Positions 53,074-62,600 of a stretch of DNA of 64,000 nt are shown here, piece after piece. Below the pieces are notes generated by a model. The model searched no databases, had not been told where the DNA came from, and worked only from the letters and a program-made list of their open reading frames with translations. Both the position numbers and the translations under genes were made by a program. The first letter of the stretch is position 1. Every line of letters starts with the position of its first letter. The stretch lies in contig CBIHLM010000014.1 of NCBI GenBank assembly GCA_966210515.1, forward strand, positions 1-64,000. The letters are read 5' to 3'. This DNA comes from Paradesertivirga sp966210515 (GTDB lineage: Bacteria; Bacteroidota; Bacteroidia; Sphingobacteriales; Sphingobacteriaceae).

Positions 53074-53874
53074 TTACTGTTGTGATTTTAAATATTTCTT
53101 TAAGGGATTATTCTTCAATTCCTTCAAACCCTGTACTACCGATTCAGCATTTACCCTGGCCCCCGCTTCAATGGTATGTGTAGCATCGGTAGTATTGAAG
53201 TAAGTCGACCTCACCTTTGCCTCACCTTCTTTATCATAACGATCTGCCGTTATCCTGTTAAGATCAATAAAATATGCTCCGCCCTGCTGCGCGGCCTGCT
53301 GAGCCCATTGGCCATAACTATCAACCGACCGGTGAACCTTGCCGTCGGTCCAGCTATTTCTTGGAATTAGCGAGGCTACAATCGGAGTAGCCCCTTTCGC
53401 TTTAATATCTGAAATAAACTTCCTGATATACCATCCGTAAGTATAAACAACCTCTTTTTGTTTAGTAATGGGATTGTATATTTCTTTACTTTCATCTCCA
53501 TTCCCCTTTATTGTTCCACGGGCGCGGGCAGAATCGTCCAGCGGACTGCTGTCATTATGACCAAACTGCATAATAACGTAATCACCCTTTTTAATCTGAG
53601 GTAATACAGCTGCCCATCTGCCTCTATGCATGAAACTACGGCTACTGGTTCCACCGAGTGCTTCATTTTTGACAGAGATTTTTGTAGTATCAAAGTAAGC
53701 CGCAATGATGTCGCCCCATCCCCATCGGCCACCATCTCCCATACCTTTACTTCCGTGTCTGACAGTCGAATCGCCAATTAAAAAAAGTTTAGGCTTTTGC
53801 TGCGGCTTCATAACCAGACAAGAAGAAACAACTGCGACGATTGCCAGTAGAATAAGTTTATAGGTTTTGTTCAT
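53074..53874 (-). CDS. CE12-type rhamnogalacturonan acetylesterase A (lipoprotein)
   Basis: This 266-residue SGNH esterase has a likely lipobox VSS-C19, block I GDSTVRHG (Ser36), block II GGTSSRSF, block III FGHNDSS and block V near DATHTIEAG. It resembles rhamnogalacturonan acetylesterases (CE12). It removes O-acetyl groups from RG-I galacturonate so that the lyase and hydrolase can act. It is co-operonic with GH105 (11 bp) and is a paralogue of the gene at 54029-54805, from which it is separated by a heptamer array. Confidence 0.9.
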   Translation of the reverse strand: MNKTYKLILLAIVAVVSSCLVMKPQQKPKLFLIGDSTVRHGSKGMGDGGRWGWGDIIAAYFDTTKISVKNEALGGTSSRSFMHRGRWAAVLPQIKKGDYVIMQFGHNDSSPLDDSARARGTIKGNGDESKEIYNPITKQKEVVYTYGWYIRKFISDIKAKGATPIVASLIPRNSWTDGKVHRSVDSYGQWAQQAAQQGGAYFIDLNRITADRYDKEGEAKVRSTYFNTTDATHTIEAGARVNAESVVQGLKELKNNPLKKYLKSQQ

Positions 53875-53878
53875 CAGA

Positions 53879-53913
53879 AAAGATTTGAGATGTGAGACTT
53901 GAGATACGAGAGC
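53879..53913. repeat. Heptamer tandem array (second copy)
   Basis: Units AAAGATT, TGAGATG, TGAGACT, TGAGATA, CGAGAGC in register, related to the array at 46253-46287. It lies 4 bp upstream of an acetylesterase start codon. Confidence 0.6.
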
Positions 53914-54028
53914 CTGAAATTTTCAACCGGTTTGTGTTGTTAAAGCATGTAAGTTTCATATGTATTAAAAATTAAAGAGAGTCCGTCATGATTAAACAAC
54001 TCAGACCCATTAACACGAATTTAAAAAC

Positions 54029-54805
54029 TTAACGAAGAAACTGAGCCAACGTTAGTTGGTTCTGAGATTTAATCCCTTCTGCTACTGAAGCGGCATTCTC
54101 AATAGCACCTGCTTCGTTGGTGTGGGTATGATCTCGGGGGAAGAATTCCTTCACTTTTTCCGGACCCATCTTATCATATTTATCGGCAGATATCTGATTT
54201 AAGTCTATAAAGGCTACCCCTTCACGCTCAGCTGCTTCTTTTGCCCACTTCCCGAAATCCTTATTTGCACGCTTAACTTTTCCATCGTCCCACTGGTTTC
54301 TGGGAATCATTGACAGAACAACAGGTGTTGCACCTTTAGCTTTCGCCTCATTTATAAACTTCCGCAAGTATGCACCATAGGTAAGTACAACTTCCTTTTT
54401 ACCATCACGCCACGTCAATTCTTTTGTTTCATCTCCTAAACCTCTTAATACCCCACGGTATCCGGCTTTGGTGGTGTCGGGAGTACTTCCTTCGTTATGC
54501 CCGAACTGCATTAATACAAAATCACCGGGCTTTAAAGTTGAAAGGACTTTTTCCCAGCGGCCTTCTTTTATAAATGTCCGGGTACTGCGACCAGCCATCG
54601 CCTGATTGTTAATAGCAATACGGGTTGTGTCCAGAAAATTACCTAGATAAGTTCCCCAGCCACGTTCTGAGTTATTGAAATTGCGAACTGTTGAATCGCC
54701 TATGATATAAACGGTTGGTTTATCCTGCTGACGAAAAGCAACAATCAATAAAACAATTGCTATTAATGCCGGCCATAATTTCTTAATTGATACTACCTTA
54801 TTCAT
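54029..54805 (-). CDS. CE12-type rhamnogalacturonan acetylesterase B
   Basis: This 258-residue SGNH esterase has an uncleaved or cleavable N-terminal hydrophobic segment (about 10-24). It has GDSTVRNF with Ser38, block II AGRSTRTF, block III FGHNEGS and block V RDHTHTNEAG. It shares the full layout of the downstream CE12 copy but differs at block III (GHNEG versus GHNDS) and lacks the lipobox. The two may therefore act at different places or on different acetyl positions. It stands 154 bp upstream of its paralogue and 348 bp downstream of the PL11 gene. Confidence 0.9.
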   Translation of the reverse strand: MNKVVSIKKLWPALIAIVLLIVAFRQQDKPTVYIIGDSTVRNFNNSERGWGTYLGNFLDTTRIAINNQAMAGRSTRTFIKEGRWEKVLSTLKPGDFVLMQFGHNEGSTPDTTKAGYRGVLRGLGDETKELTWRDGKKEVVLTYGAYLRKFINEAKAKGATPVVLSMIPRNQWDDGKVKRANKDFGKWAKEAAEREGVAFIDLNQISADKYDKMGPEKVKEFFPRDHTHTNEAGAIENAASVAEGIKSQNQLTLAQFLR

Positions 54806-55153
54806 AGTTTTTAAACGTTTTTAATTGCCTGCTGATATAAATTTTGGTTTTAAAATACCTTTAGGTCTAAGAGCAGAAACATATCTTCTCGATATAAAAA
54901 AATCCGGAAACAGTTCTGTTCATTATTGGCCTATAAATCGGTCCCTAAAATAAGTGATTTGAATAGGCTTAACCGTCATGCTCTATCATGCAGCGGGTAT
55001 AAATAGTACATTAAAAAGGCAAATATCTCTTTTAAATGGCTTTTTTGTTACCCGGGAGTAATACACATGTTACATTTTCAATTGAAAAAAACAGAATTCT
55101 ATTGTATAAATCAGATTCACCTCCGCCAAATAACGAACGTAAATCGCCCCTGT
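54806..55153. other. 348-bp intergenic region between CE12-B and PL11
   Basis: No gene is evident. On the minus strand GATATTTGC (55027-55019) is one base off the -7 consensus, about 215 bp before the CE12-B start, so a long leader or an undetected closer promoter is possible. No strong terminator for the PL11 gene is visible; sequence is AT-rich and unstructured. Confidence 0.4.
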
Positions 55154-57067
55154 CTATTTATTACCACCCTTATACTTCACCAACGTAATTTTTGGTTTTG
55201 GAGGAGTTTTCATTTCCGGACCGATATAAAAACTAGTATGCGGCGGCTGGTTGTATGCCACATTTTGCCATGCTATACTTAAACGGTATTGAGGGTCGTG
55301 CATAAATGTATAGAAACGATTTGCTGCCGGAATTGTGGTAGAGAAGATTCTAAGTTCTTTTCCATCACGAGTGCGGTACATTACTTCCTCGCGCCAGTCT
55401 CCAAGGATATCGGCACTTAAAGCAGGTGTGGATTTTGTACCATTGTTATGCACACAATTGTACTGAGCCGCATTTAAAATTATATCGGTTTTCTGATTCG
55501 TATAATCCCATTTACCCACGGTGGTTGAGTTTAAAATTTCGCTTAACATATCTGCATCCCAAAATATGCCAAAATTCACCGCTGGGGTACGTTCGGCAAT
55601 TTTATTCCCCTTTACATCAAACATCCCGGTAATATTTGCACCGGCTACCCATGATTCAAAACCTTTATAACGAGGATCAACATCTAAAGACAAGCCTCGT
55701 CCCGGACCTTCACCATCATCACCTGCTTGTACTGAGGCTTTCTTCCATATCACCTCCCCGGTGCGGGCATCGCGAAAGTTCGCTCCGGCATCACCAAAGC
55801 GCTCCTGAATACTAAAAACTTCCAAACCTGGCCTGGATGGATCTAAATCTGACACATGCAATGCATCAGCATGTCCGATCCTGGTAGTATAAAGACCTTT
55901 GCCGTTGTCGTCCAAAGTCATCTGTCCATATACAATTTCATCTTTTCCATCGTCATCCACATCAGCAACACTTAAATTATGATTGCCTTGTCCGCGGAAT
56001 GGACGATTTTCTTCACTGGAATCGCTATCAAAAACCCAACGCTGACTTAGCTTTCCATTTTTTAAATCCCAGGCGGCAATTACAGTTCGGGTATAATAAC
56101 CGCGACACATGACCAAGCTCGGGTGCACCCCATCGAGATAGGCTACCGCTGCCAGGAAACGGTCGCTCCGGTTGCCATTTCCATCACCCCAAATTTCACG
56201 CAATTCCTCAGGTGTCGGATCAAGCTTAGTTGGATGGCGTGGGGGATTGTAGCTCGTAGTATGGATTTCGGCGCCTGTTAATCCGTTGAATACGGTAAGA
56301 AACTCCGGGCCTTTTAAAATCATTCCACGCTGATCGCGATAGTCTTTCGTAGAATCGCCTATTACTTTACCCTTGCCATCGATCGTTCCATCGGCAGTTT
56401 TACAGGCCACTTCGGCAATACCGTCGCCATCTAAATCATACACCATAAATTGGGTATAGTGTGCGCCTTCGCGGATATTCCTCCCAAGATTTATTCTCCA
56501 AAGCAGAGTTCCATCGAGCTTATACGCTTCAAGGATTGGTGGATCGGTTAAACCAGCTTGCGAGTTATCACGGCCACGGCCGGACTGATGTAATACAATT
56601 TCATATTCGCCGTCGCCGTCCAGGTCGGCAACCGACGCATCGCCGGGATTATAGCCAGCCGGTGTTTGTAATGGCACGGACAAATAAGGCACTGCGGGAG
56701 AGTTCGCCTTTAAAACGAAGGATTTACTGGTTTCAATTTCCTTTCCTTTGACTACTGCCTTTACGAAATATGCATTCGACTTAAGAGAATCTCTTCCTGT
56801 ATCAATGAAATCTGTAGTTTTTACAAGTGTTTGCTTATTTAACTTTACCGGACTGCCGCCATTCGCAGAGCGATAGAGGTTAAATGCGATATCTGAAGGA
56901 TCAGTACCAAGCATCCGCCATCCAACGTATACTTTTCCATCACCTTGATTTATGGCGATCATGCCACGACCAAGACTTTCCATCTGGCGCTGAGAATAAG
57001 CTTCAGAAAAAGTTAAAAATGTTGCAAACAGCAATAGCCACTGATAAATTGGTACGGATCGTTTCAT
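55154..57067 (-). CDS. PL11 rhamnogalacturonan endolyase
   Basis: This 637-residue protein has a signal peptide (cleavage near AYSQ, residue 26), an N-terminal fibronectin-like domain (RQMESLGRGMIAINQGDGKVYVGWRML) and the eight-bladed propeller of PL11. The propeller's calcium-binding blades read DLDGDGEYEIV, DLDGDGIAEVACKTADGTIDG and DVDDDGKDEI. The C-terminal ADILGDWREEVMYRT is also typical. PL11 cleaves the rhamnose-galacturonate backbone of RG-I by beta-elimination. A -7 box (TAATTTTG on the minus strand, 57183-57176) is a possible promoter. It is the main backbone-cutting enzyme in the window. Confidence 0.95.
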   Translation of the reverse strand: MKRSVPIYQWLLLFATFLTFSEAYSQRQMESLGRGMIAINQGDGKVYVGWRMLGTDPSDIAFNLYRSANGGSPVKLNKQTLVKTTDFIDTGRDSLKSNAYFVKAVVKGKEIETSKSFVLKANSPAVPYLSVPLQTPAGYNPGDASVADLDGDGEYEIVLHQSGRGRDNSQAGLTDPPILEAYKLDGTLLWRINLGRNIREGAHYTQFMVYDLDGDGIAEVACKTADGTIDGKGKVIGDSTKDYRDQRGMILKGPEFLTVFNGLTGAEIHTTSYNPPRHPTKLDPTPEELREIWGDGNGNRSDRFLAAVAYLDGVHPSLVMCRGYYTRTVIAAWDLKNGKLSQRWVFDSDSSEENRPFRGQGNHNLSVADVDDDGKDEIVYGQMTLDDNGKGLYTTRIGHADALHVSDLDPSRPGLEVFSIQERFGDAGANFRDARTGEVIWKKASVQAGDDGEGPGRGLSLDVDPRYKGFESWVAGANITGMFDVKGNKIAERTPAVNFGIFWDADMLSEILNSTTVGKWDYTNQKTDIILNAAQYNCVHNNGTKSTPALSADILGDWREEVMYRTRDGKELRIFSTTIPAANRFYTFMHDPQYRLSIAWQNVAYNQPPHTSFYIGPEMKTPPKPKITLVKYKGGNK

Positions 57068-57175
57068 AAAGGAATAATTGGTTCAGGTAAAATAAACGAA
57101 AGACTAATTACTGACCATCATGGTCTGTTATGCACTTCGGACTCCGCCTTGTTCAAATAACAGTATTATACCGTT

Positions 57176-57183
57176 CAAAATTA
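57176..57183 (-). promoter_or_regulatory. Possible -7 box for the PL11 gene
   Basis: Minus-strand TAATTTTG fits TAnnTTTG, 109 bp before the PL11 start. No -33 element is seen. Confidence 0.3.
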
Positions 57184-57307
57184 GGCGTTTGCCGGATATT
57201 ACGATAAACTCAGTAATGCAGTTGTTACATAGCAGATTGTAATAAGCTCATTACAAGCCCATTGAACCGAACACAACTGGTGCTAAAGTATTGCCAGAAA
57301 TTAAAAA

Positions 57308-57324
57308 GGCCGGATGAACCGGCC
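57308..57324 (-). terminator. Intrinsic terminator after the 57366-59510 gene
   Basis: GGCCGG-ATGAA-CCGGCC forms a perfect 6-bp GC stem. On the minus strand it is followed by TTTTT, 42 bp beyond the stop codon at 57366. Confidence 0.8.
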
Positions 57325-57365
57325 ATATATGTTAGAATTTTTAACAATCAAATAACATAGTGATC

Positions 57366-59510
57366 CTACGGCATCTTTTTAAAGCCTTCTGACTTCACCT
57401 TCCATTTTCCATCCTTCGGAAAACCCGGATTCACTCCTACACTTCCATCCCATCCGCCTGCCATCATAGCCACAGCGATCAAAACTCCTCCGTTTCCGGG
57501 AAGATAAATACGCAAGCGTCCGTCCTGATAGTTATGTCCGTTTTTTAGATAGGTATTTGTTTGAATTTTCATAAAAAGCGCATCGATGGCTTTATTAGGA
57601 TTACCGAGTCTTGCCGCGGTCATGGCTGTCATCGGGAAATCCCAACCCCATGTGTCGGGCCATTGCCAAACTTTCCAAACAGTATCAAAGGTGCGCTGCA
57701 TAGTTGCTTTATCCAATTTTGGCGAAGCAGGAACCATCCCCAGAGCACCCAACACGGATGGATGATCGCGCAGCCATTTCTCATTTGTGAACGAGTCTTT
57801 GTTATTTTCTGTCGACAGATAAACACCATTATACTCAGGAAGCGGAGCGAGCTTCGCAATCACTTTATCCCATTCAGCATCCCTTGGCATGCCTAAACGC
57901 TCGCGCCATTTTTGAGCGACACGAAGAGCCCAATCCCAATAGGCCAATTCATATGGCGGATTGTAGGTATCTTCGGCTTTGAAAACCTCTTGTGCCGGAA
58001 TTAATCCCTTACCAAGATTATAGCGATTTTTCACACTATCATAAGCTGGAAACGAAGCCATAAACTCGGCGGTCCCAAATACCAGATCTTTGTATTTCTC
58101 CAGCACCTCTTTACTGTTACTGTCCCGGTACGCAAGTTCTGCCATATAAATGGGATGTGGTTGCTGCCAGATAATGAACGCCGCTACAGACGACGGACTT
58201 TCCAGACCTTCGTGATCTGTCATTTTTTGCCAGCGATATCCTTTAAACCCCTGTCGCTCTGCAATCTGGCGTGCGCCATCTTTCACGGTAAAATACCAAT
58301 CCAGGGTTTTAGTCATTAACTCAGGCCTGTTCCATTGCGCAAAATGTATTGCATGCCACCAGTGCATTTCTAAATGTGGTTTTCCGTACCAGCTGTTGAA
58401 GGTCAGACCAGTTTCCTGCGGCGGAAATGATCCTGCACACTGGATTTTTGTGAGATACTGAGAAGTGATAACCCTTCTTTCCAGCTCTTTTGCCCGGGGA
58501 TCTGTACTTCCTGTAAAATCAATTGCTGCACCGCTCATCCAAAACTGCTCCCAAAGAATGTTGCTGTTAATTTTGGTTTGAGCAAAATCTGGCAATGCAG
58601 CGGGTTCCGCTTTTGCCGGAGCAAACAAGCAGCTTAATTCAAACACATCAGTTCCTTTATCAGGAGTGATCTGAAAATAATGAGGAGTAGAAGTTTTGGC
58701 GATAGAAGCTCTATTATTCCATCTAAAGCTGGCTGAGTATGTTATTCCTTCCAGCTGGTGTTGAACCGAGGCGCCATTGTATGATGAGCTGCCGATTAGA
58801 GAAGAATGCTTTTCCGGATTCTTATAATTCACTCCCTCATCCAAAAACTCGGCGGTAGGATATGGATAAACCAGTTTTACTTTCAACCGGCCCAGAGATA
58901 TTAAGGGTGATTTTACCTGAACTGCTATCAGATCCTGCTCCTGATGCCCAATTGTTGTAACGTCTACTGGAATATTTTCTACGGTGAAGTGGCTAGACAA
59001 TTCGCCTGTCCACATGTTTAGTGTCTGGCGGATATTTTTAATATCAATGGGTTTAGCCAAAGAACCGTCCTTTTTGTAAAGATCAAAGCCAAGGTTTCCC
59101 AATTGTATCCGGTGAACGCTTTTTCTGAACCAGTCGGCAGCATTTCTTTTGCGCAAAGGCTCTGAATACTGGATGGAGTAAGTTGATTTCTTACCGTTAA
59201 GCGTGTATTCTTTTAATGTTTCTTCAAATTTATATCCTACAGTATCTTTCCAGCGATTCCAGCCCCATTCTGATTGTGTGCCTAAAGAAACTCCCTTGGC
59301 ATACCGCTCAGGAAAGGTTTGCAGGCCGGTTACATCTGCGGTAAACGCGAATTTTCCGTTACCGAGAGAAAGGGATTCGAGAGAATCGATTCGGGTATTG
59401 GTGATGTTGTGCCGTTGAACCAGGGATTGGCGATTGATAGCAGTAATTTGTGCTAAAACAGTGTTTAACATTAAAAAAGTAAGAGATAGAATGGACAGTA
59501 CTCCTCGCAT
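57366..59510 (-). CDS. Secreted (alpha/alpha)6 glycosidase-like protein, unassigned family
   Basis: This 714-residue protein has a signal peptide (cleavage near VLAQ, residue 21), an N-terminal beta-sandwich (about 25-300) and a helical barrel of GH65/GH95 type. Segments include NSWYGKPHLEMHWWHAIHFAQWNRPELM, KMTDHEGLESPSSVAAFIIWQQPHPIYMAELAY and WQWPDTWGWDFPMTAMTAARLG. The HLEMHWWH and DHEG acidic positions are catalytic candidates. The fold is confident, but the CAZy family and substrate are not. In this setting an exo-acting glycosidase on RG-I oligosaccharides is likely. It is the only gene between the repeat hairpins at 59556 and its own terminator. Confidence 0.75.
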   Translation of the reverse strand: MRGVLSILSLTFLMLNTVLAQITAINRQSLVQRHNITNTRIDSLESLSLGNGKFAFTADVTGLQTFPERYAKGVSLGTQSEWGWNRWKDTVGYKFEETLKEYTLNGKKSTYSIQYSEPLRKRNAADWFRKSVHRIQLGNLGFDLYKKDGSLAKPIDIKNIRQTLNMWTGELSSHFTVENIPVDVTTIGHQEQDLIAVQVKSPLISLGRLKVKLVYPYPTAEFLDEGVNYKNPEKHSSLIGSSSYNGASVQHQLEGITYSASFRWNNRASIAKTSTPHYFQITPDKGTDVFELSCLFAPAKAEPAALPDFAQTKINSNILWEQFWMSGAAIDFTGSTDPRAKELERRVITSQYLTKIQCAGSFPPQETGLTFNSWYGKPHLEMHWWHAIHFAQWNRPELMTKTLDWYFTVKDGARQIAERQGFKGYRWQKMTDHEGLESPSSVAAFIIWQQPHPIYMAELAYRDSNSKEVLEKYKDLVFGTAEFMASFPAYDSVKNRYNLGKGLIPAQEVFKAEDTYNPPYELAYWDWALRVAQKWRERLGMPRDAEWDKVIAKLAPLPEYNGVYLSTENNKDSFTNEKWLRDHPSVLGALGMVPASPKLDKATMQRTFDTVWKVWQWPDTWGWDFPMTAMTAARLGNPNKAIDALFMKIQTNTYLKNGHNYQDGRLRIYLPGNGGVLIAVAMMAGGWDGSVGVNPGFPKDGKWKVKSEGFKKMP

Positions 59511-59555
59511 AATATTTTTTTATAGATCAAAATCCGCTCTTTGCCGCGGAGGCAT

Positions 59556-59626
59556 CCTACTTTTTTCTTGACAAAAAAGTAGGCAAAAAGTCAAGAACAG
59601 AAAGACGCTCGGCCGCATTTCTGTTC
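59556..59626. repeat. Double-hairpin intergenic element
   Basis: A perfect 11-bp stem CCTACTTTTTT/AAAAAAGTAGG (59556-59566/59573-59583) is followed by a perfect 9-bp stem GAACAGAAA/TTTCTGTTC (59595-59603/59618-59626). It resembles intergenic repeats I remember from Sphingobacteriaceae genomes (not verified). It lies between the DUF4450 gene and the (alpha/alpha)6 gene and may terminate the former. Confidence 0.6.
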
Positions 59627-59694
59627 ATCCCTACGCGCTGGATTTCACGCCCCTGCCGATTGTAAAAAAGATGGATTCGATTCCATATATGACC

Positions 59695-62600
59695 CTACCT
59701 TTTTAACGTCAAACTCATCAATCCGATCACCACATCGTTCGCCAGTGTTTTCAATCTTAATTCCTTCAATTCCTTATCGGGATTTAAGGGTAAATCTAAA
59801 ATAGTAGCTGCGCCACCATCAATGCCATAGCTTGAAAATCCTTTTATGGTATAGAAGTCCCTGAAATTGCGGCTTACTTCTGCTGTTTTTAAATTCACAC
59901 GATATGGTCGCGGGTAGCCGATGTTAAAAGCATAGTCATCAACATAATAATCCTGCTCGATGGGCCACCAGGTCTCAGGATTCCTCAAAGCCAGCCGCTC
60001 TGAAGTACCATCGGTATAATAAATCAACACTTCACCGTTATCCAGTCTGCTCTGCATAGGGTTTGTTGATCCAGCCATCATCAGATAAGCATGAGATGAT
60101 TTTCCGTTTAAAGGGATCCGAACTGAATCGGGATAATTATCCCATTGGGAAGTAAAAACAATATTTTTTCGGTTAACCTCTGAAGGTGTTGAAAAAGGAA
60201 CGCCATTTGGAATACGAATTTCGTTTTTCGATGATGCCGCTTTTCTCAATCCAGAATCATCAATATTCGCAGTAGTTAAAGGATAGCACCAGTTTCCGAT
60301 TCCCTGTAAAGGCAGTTGCAAGGTTGGCGAAGTCGGGCGTGGCGATAGATATTTATTTTTGAAAATATTAGTTACGGCATCATTAAATATCGGATTCAAA
60401 TCCACCTTTTGCCATTCAGAATTTGCATCTGGTTTTACAGTCCAATTAATAATTTTCTGTTCCACAAAACGTCCGTCTCCAGATTCAAAACGAACCAGGT
60501 TTGTACCTGAGGCAAGAGCGGATACGGGAATCTGTACGTCAACGGAAGAACCTGCCGGTAAGTTAAGCTGTCTTTCGAACGAATATCTTCCTTTATTTAC
60601 AAGCAATTTTCCGTTTACAGCTCCAACGGTATTTTTTAAAGCTACTGATAATCCATTGCCTGACTGCTCTTGTTCGGCTATAATTTGTACCGGCTCTACC
60701 ACTTCAAGATGAACCGGGGCCCACCATGTAAAATCACCTTGCTGTAGTTTTGCAAAAACAGTTTTATTACCTGATCCGGGATTGACAGTTCCCTCTATTA
60801 CTGAACTAATCAAGCTTTCACCATCTAATACATTTTGAGGATCAAAAACCTGAACAGCTTTCGCGGATGCAAAACTTAGCTTTACAGGAATACCTGGTGC
60901 GATGGTTTGATCTTTAGGTTTGTATAAAGAATCTCCCGCCCACTCAACCACGATCTCGTATCTTGCTGATTTGCCCGCAGGAATTTCGAATGAAGGATTA
61001 TTTACCGATGCATCCAAAATCTTCCAGCTGACTTTCTTTCCGTTAACTAAAACCGATTTGATCCTTTCTGATCTTGCATTTAAAACAAGTCGTAAATTCA
61101 TTGATTTGGGAAATGCCGGACTTATGGAATATCTGTCGGAATCTCCTGTCCTTTTGAAAGAAAAAGCGATATCGGGAACGGTTAATGAAGCGTGATTCCA
61201 CTCTGCGGGAAATCCAGGCTTAACGGTTAAAGTATCATTTAATGCATTCGGTAGCACTCCAAACAACCCTTCAACTAAAGAGCGGCTCGCCATCCCTATC
61301 GGATCAGCGAAATCGCGGTAAAGCTCTCCGCGAATGGCATCATAAAAAGAAAGCTGCTCAAAACCACCGGGACTTGAGCTCAGGTACATGCTTTCAATCA
61401 CCATACTTTCCCAAAGTTTATACGCTTGTTCTTTTCGGCCTGCCTGCCAGTAGGCCAGAGCGGTATGAAAAACTTCGCCCGAGGCTACATTGTTAATTGA
61501 CCAGGTATAGGGCTGCCAGTTAGTAGTCGGGATAATACGGTAATTGTTATCAGGAAGCCCTTTGGCTTTAACTGGAATATGAGCGATTTCGGTGTCGATA
61601 AATCTCAAAGCCTGATAAGCCTGAAATAGATCGGGGACGTCCGAATCTATAGCATGATAAATCGACCAAATACCAGCATATGGATGCACCAGTTTTAGAC
61701 CCAAAAGATCTTTATACTCGGCAAACCAGCCTTTTTCAGGCAGCCATAAGTTTGCATTAATAGCTTTTAAAATCTTTTCCGCTTCCTGCTGATAGGGCGC
61801 CGGGTTATCACCTAACATCTTAGCCAATTTAGCCGCTAATTTATTTGCCCGGTAGTTATACGCCGATGTATGTGTCACTCCGCCGCCGCTATATTGCAAA
61901 GCATCGCTAGCCCAAATGGCACAATAGGCATCGTACAAACCATCGCCGTCCATATCAAAGTTTCGCTTTTCCCAAGCCAGATGACGCTTAATGGCAGGCC
62001 ACATTTCTTTGGCAAAACTCAAATCGCCGGTCCAGTTAAAATGACTCAGCATCTGGTCGAAAAACACCAGGTTCATATCGTAATGGTGGGCAACTTTATT
62101 ATTGTTAGGATGGCGTGAAATATATCCGCTGCTGAAAACTGCTGTACCCATTACCTCGGCCTGGCGTGCAAAATTCCGTGAGGTATCGGGTGTAACAGGT
62201 CCGCTTTCCGGACTCAAAACCTGCGAATTTTCATAACTCGACAAATGCATTTTTGCCCTGTCGTGCCAGCCTAAAGCATCAGCGGTTGAAGCACCACGCC
62301 ATGCATTTAATCGCATGCGCCATGCAACTGCACCATGTAAAAATGTGGGGTCTTCCCAAATCCCATCGGCAGCAATGCCCAATGCACCGCCTAGTGTATT
62401 TATGAAAGGATCAGGAGTGTTTACCTTAATGCGGCTGGCTAATGCAGATCTGGCAGCTTCGGCTTTAGCGAATGTGCTGGGAAGAAGAGAATACGTTAAC
62501 TGAGGTTTTTCTTTAGGACCCTGGATTTGGAAATAAAAATCTTTTGCCGCAGAGGCATTAATTCGTCCGGCTATAACAGGCTGAGAACTCCCTTTAGATT

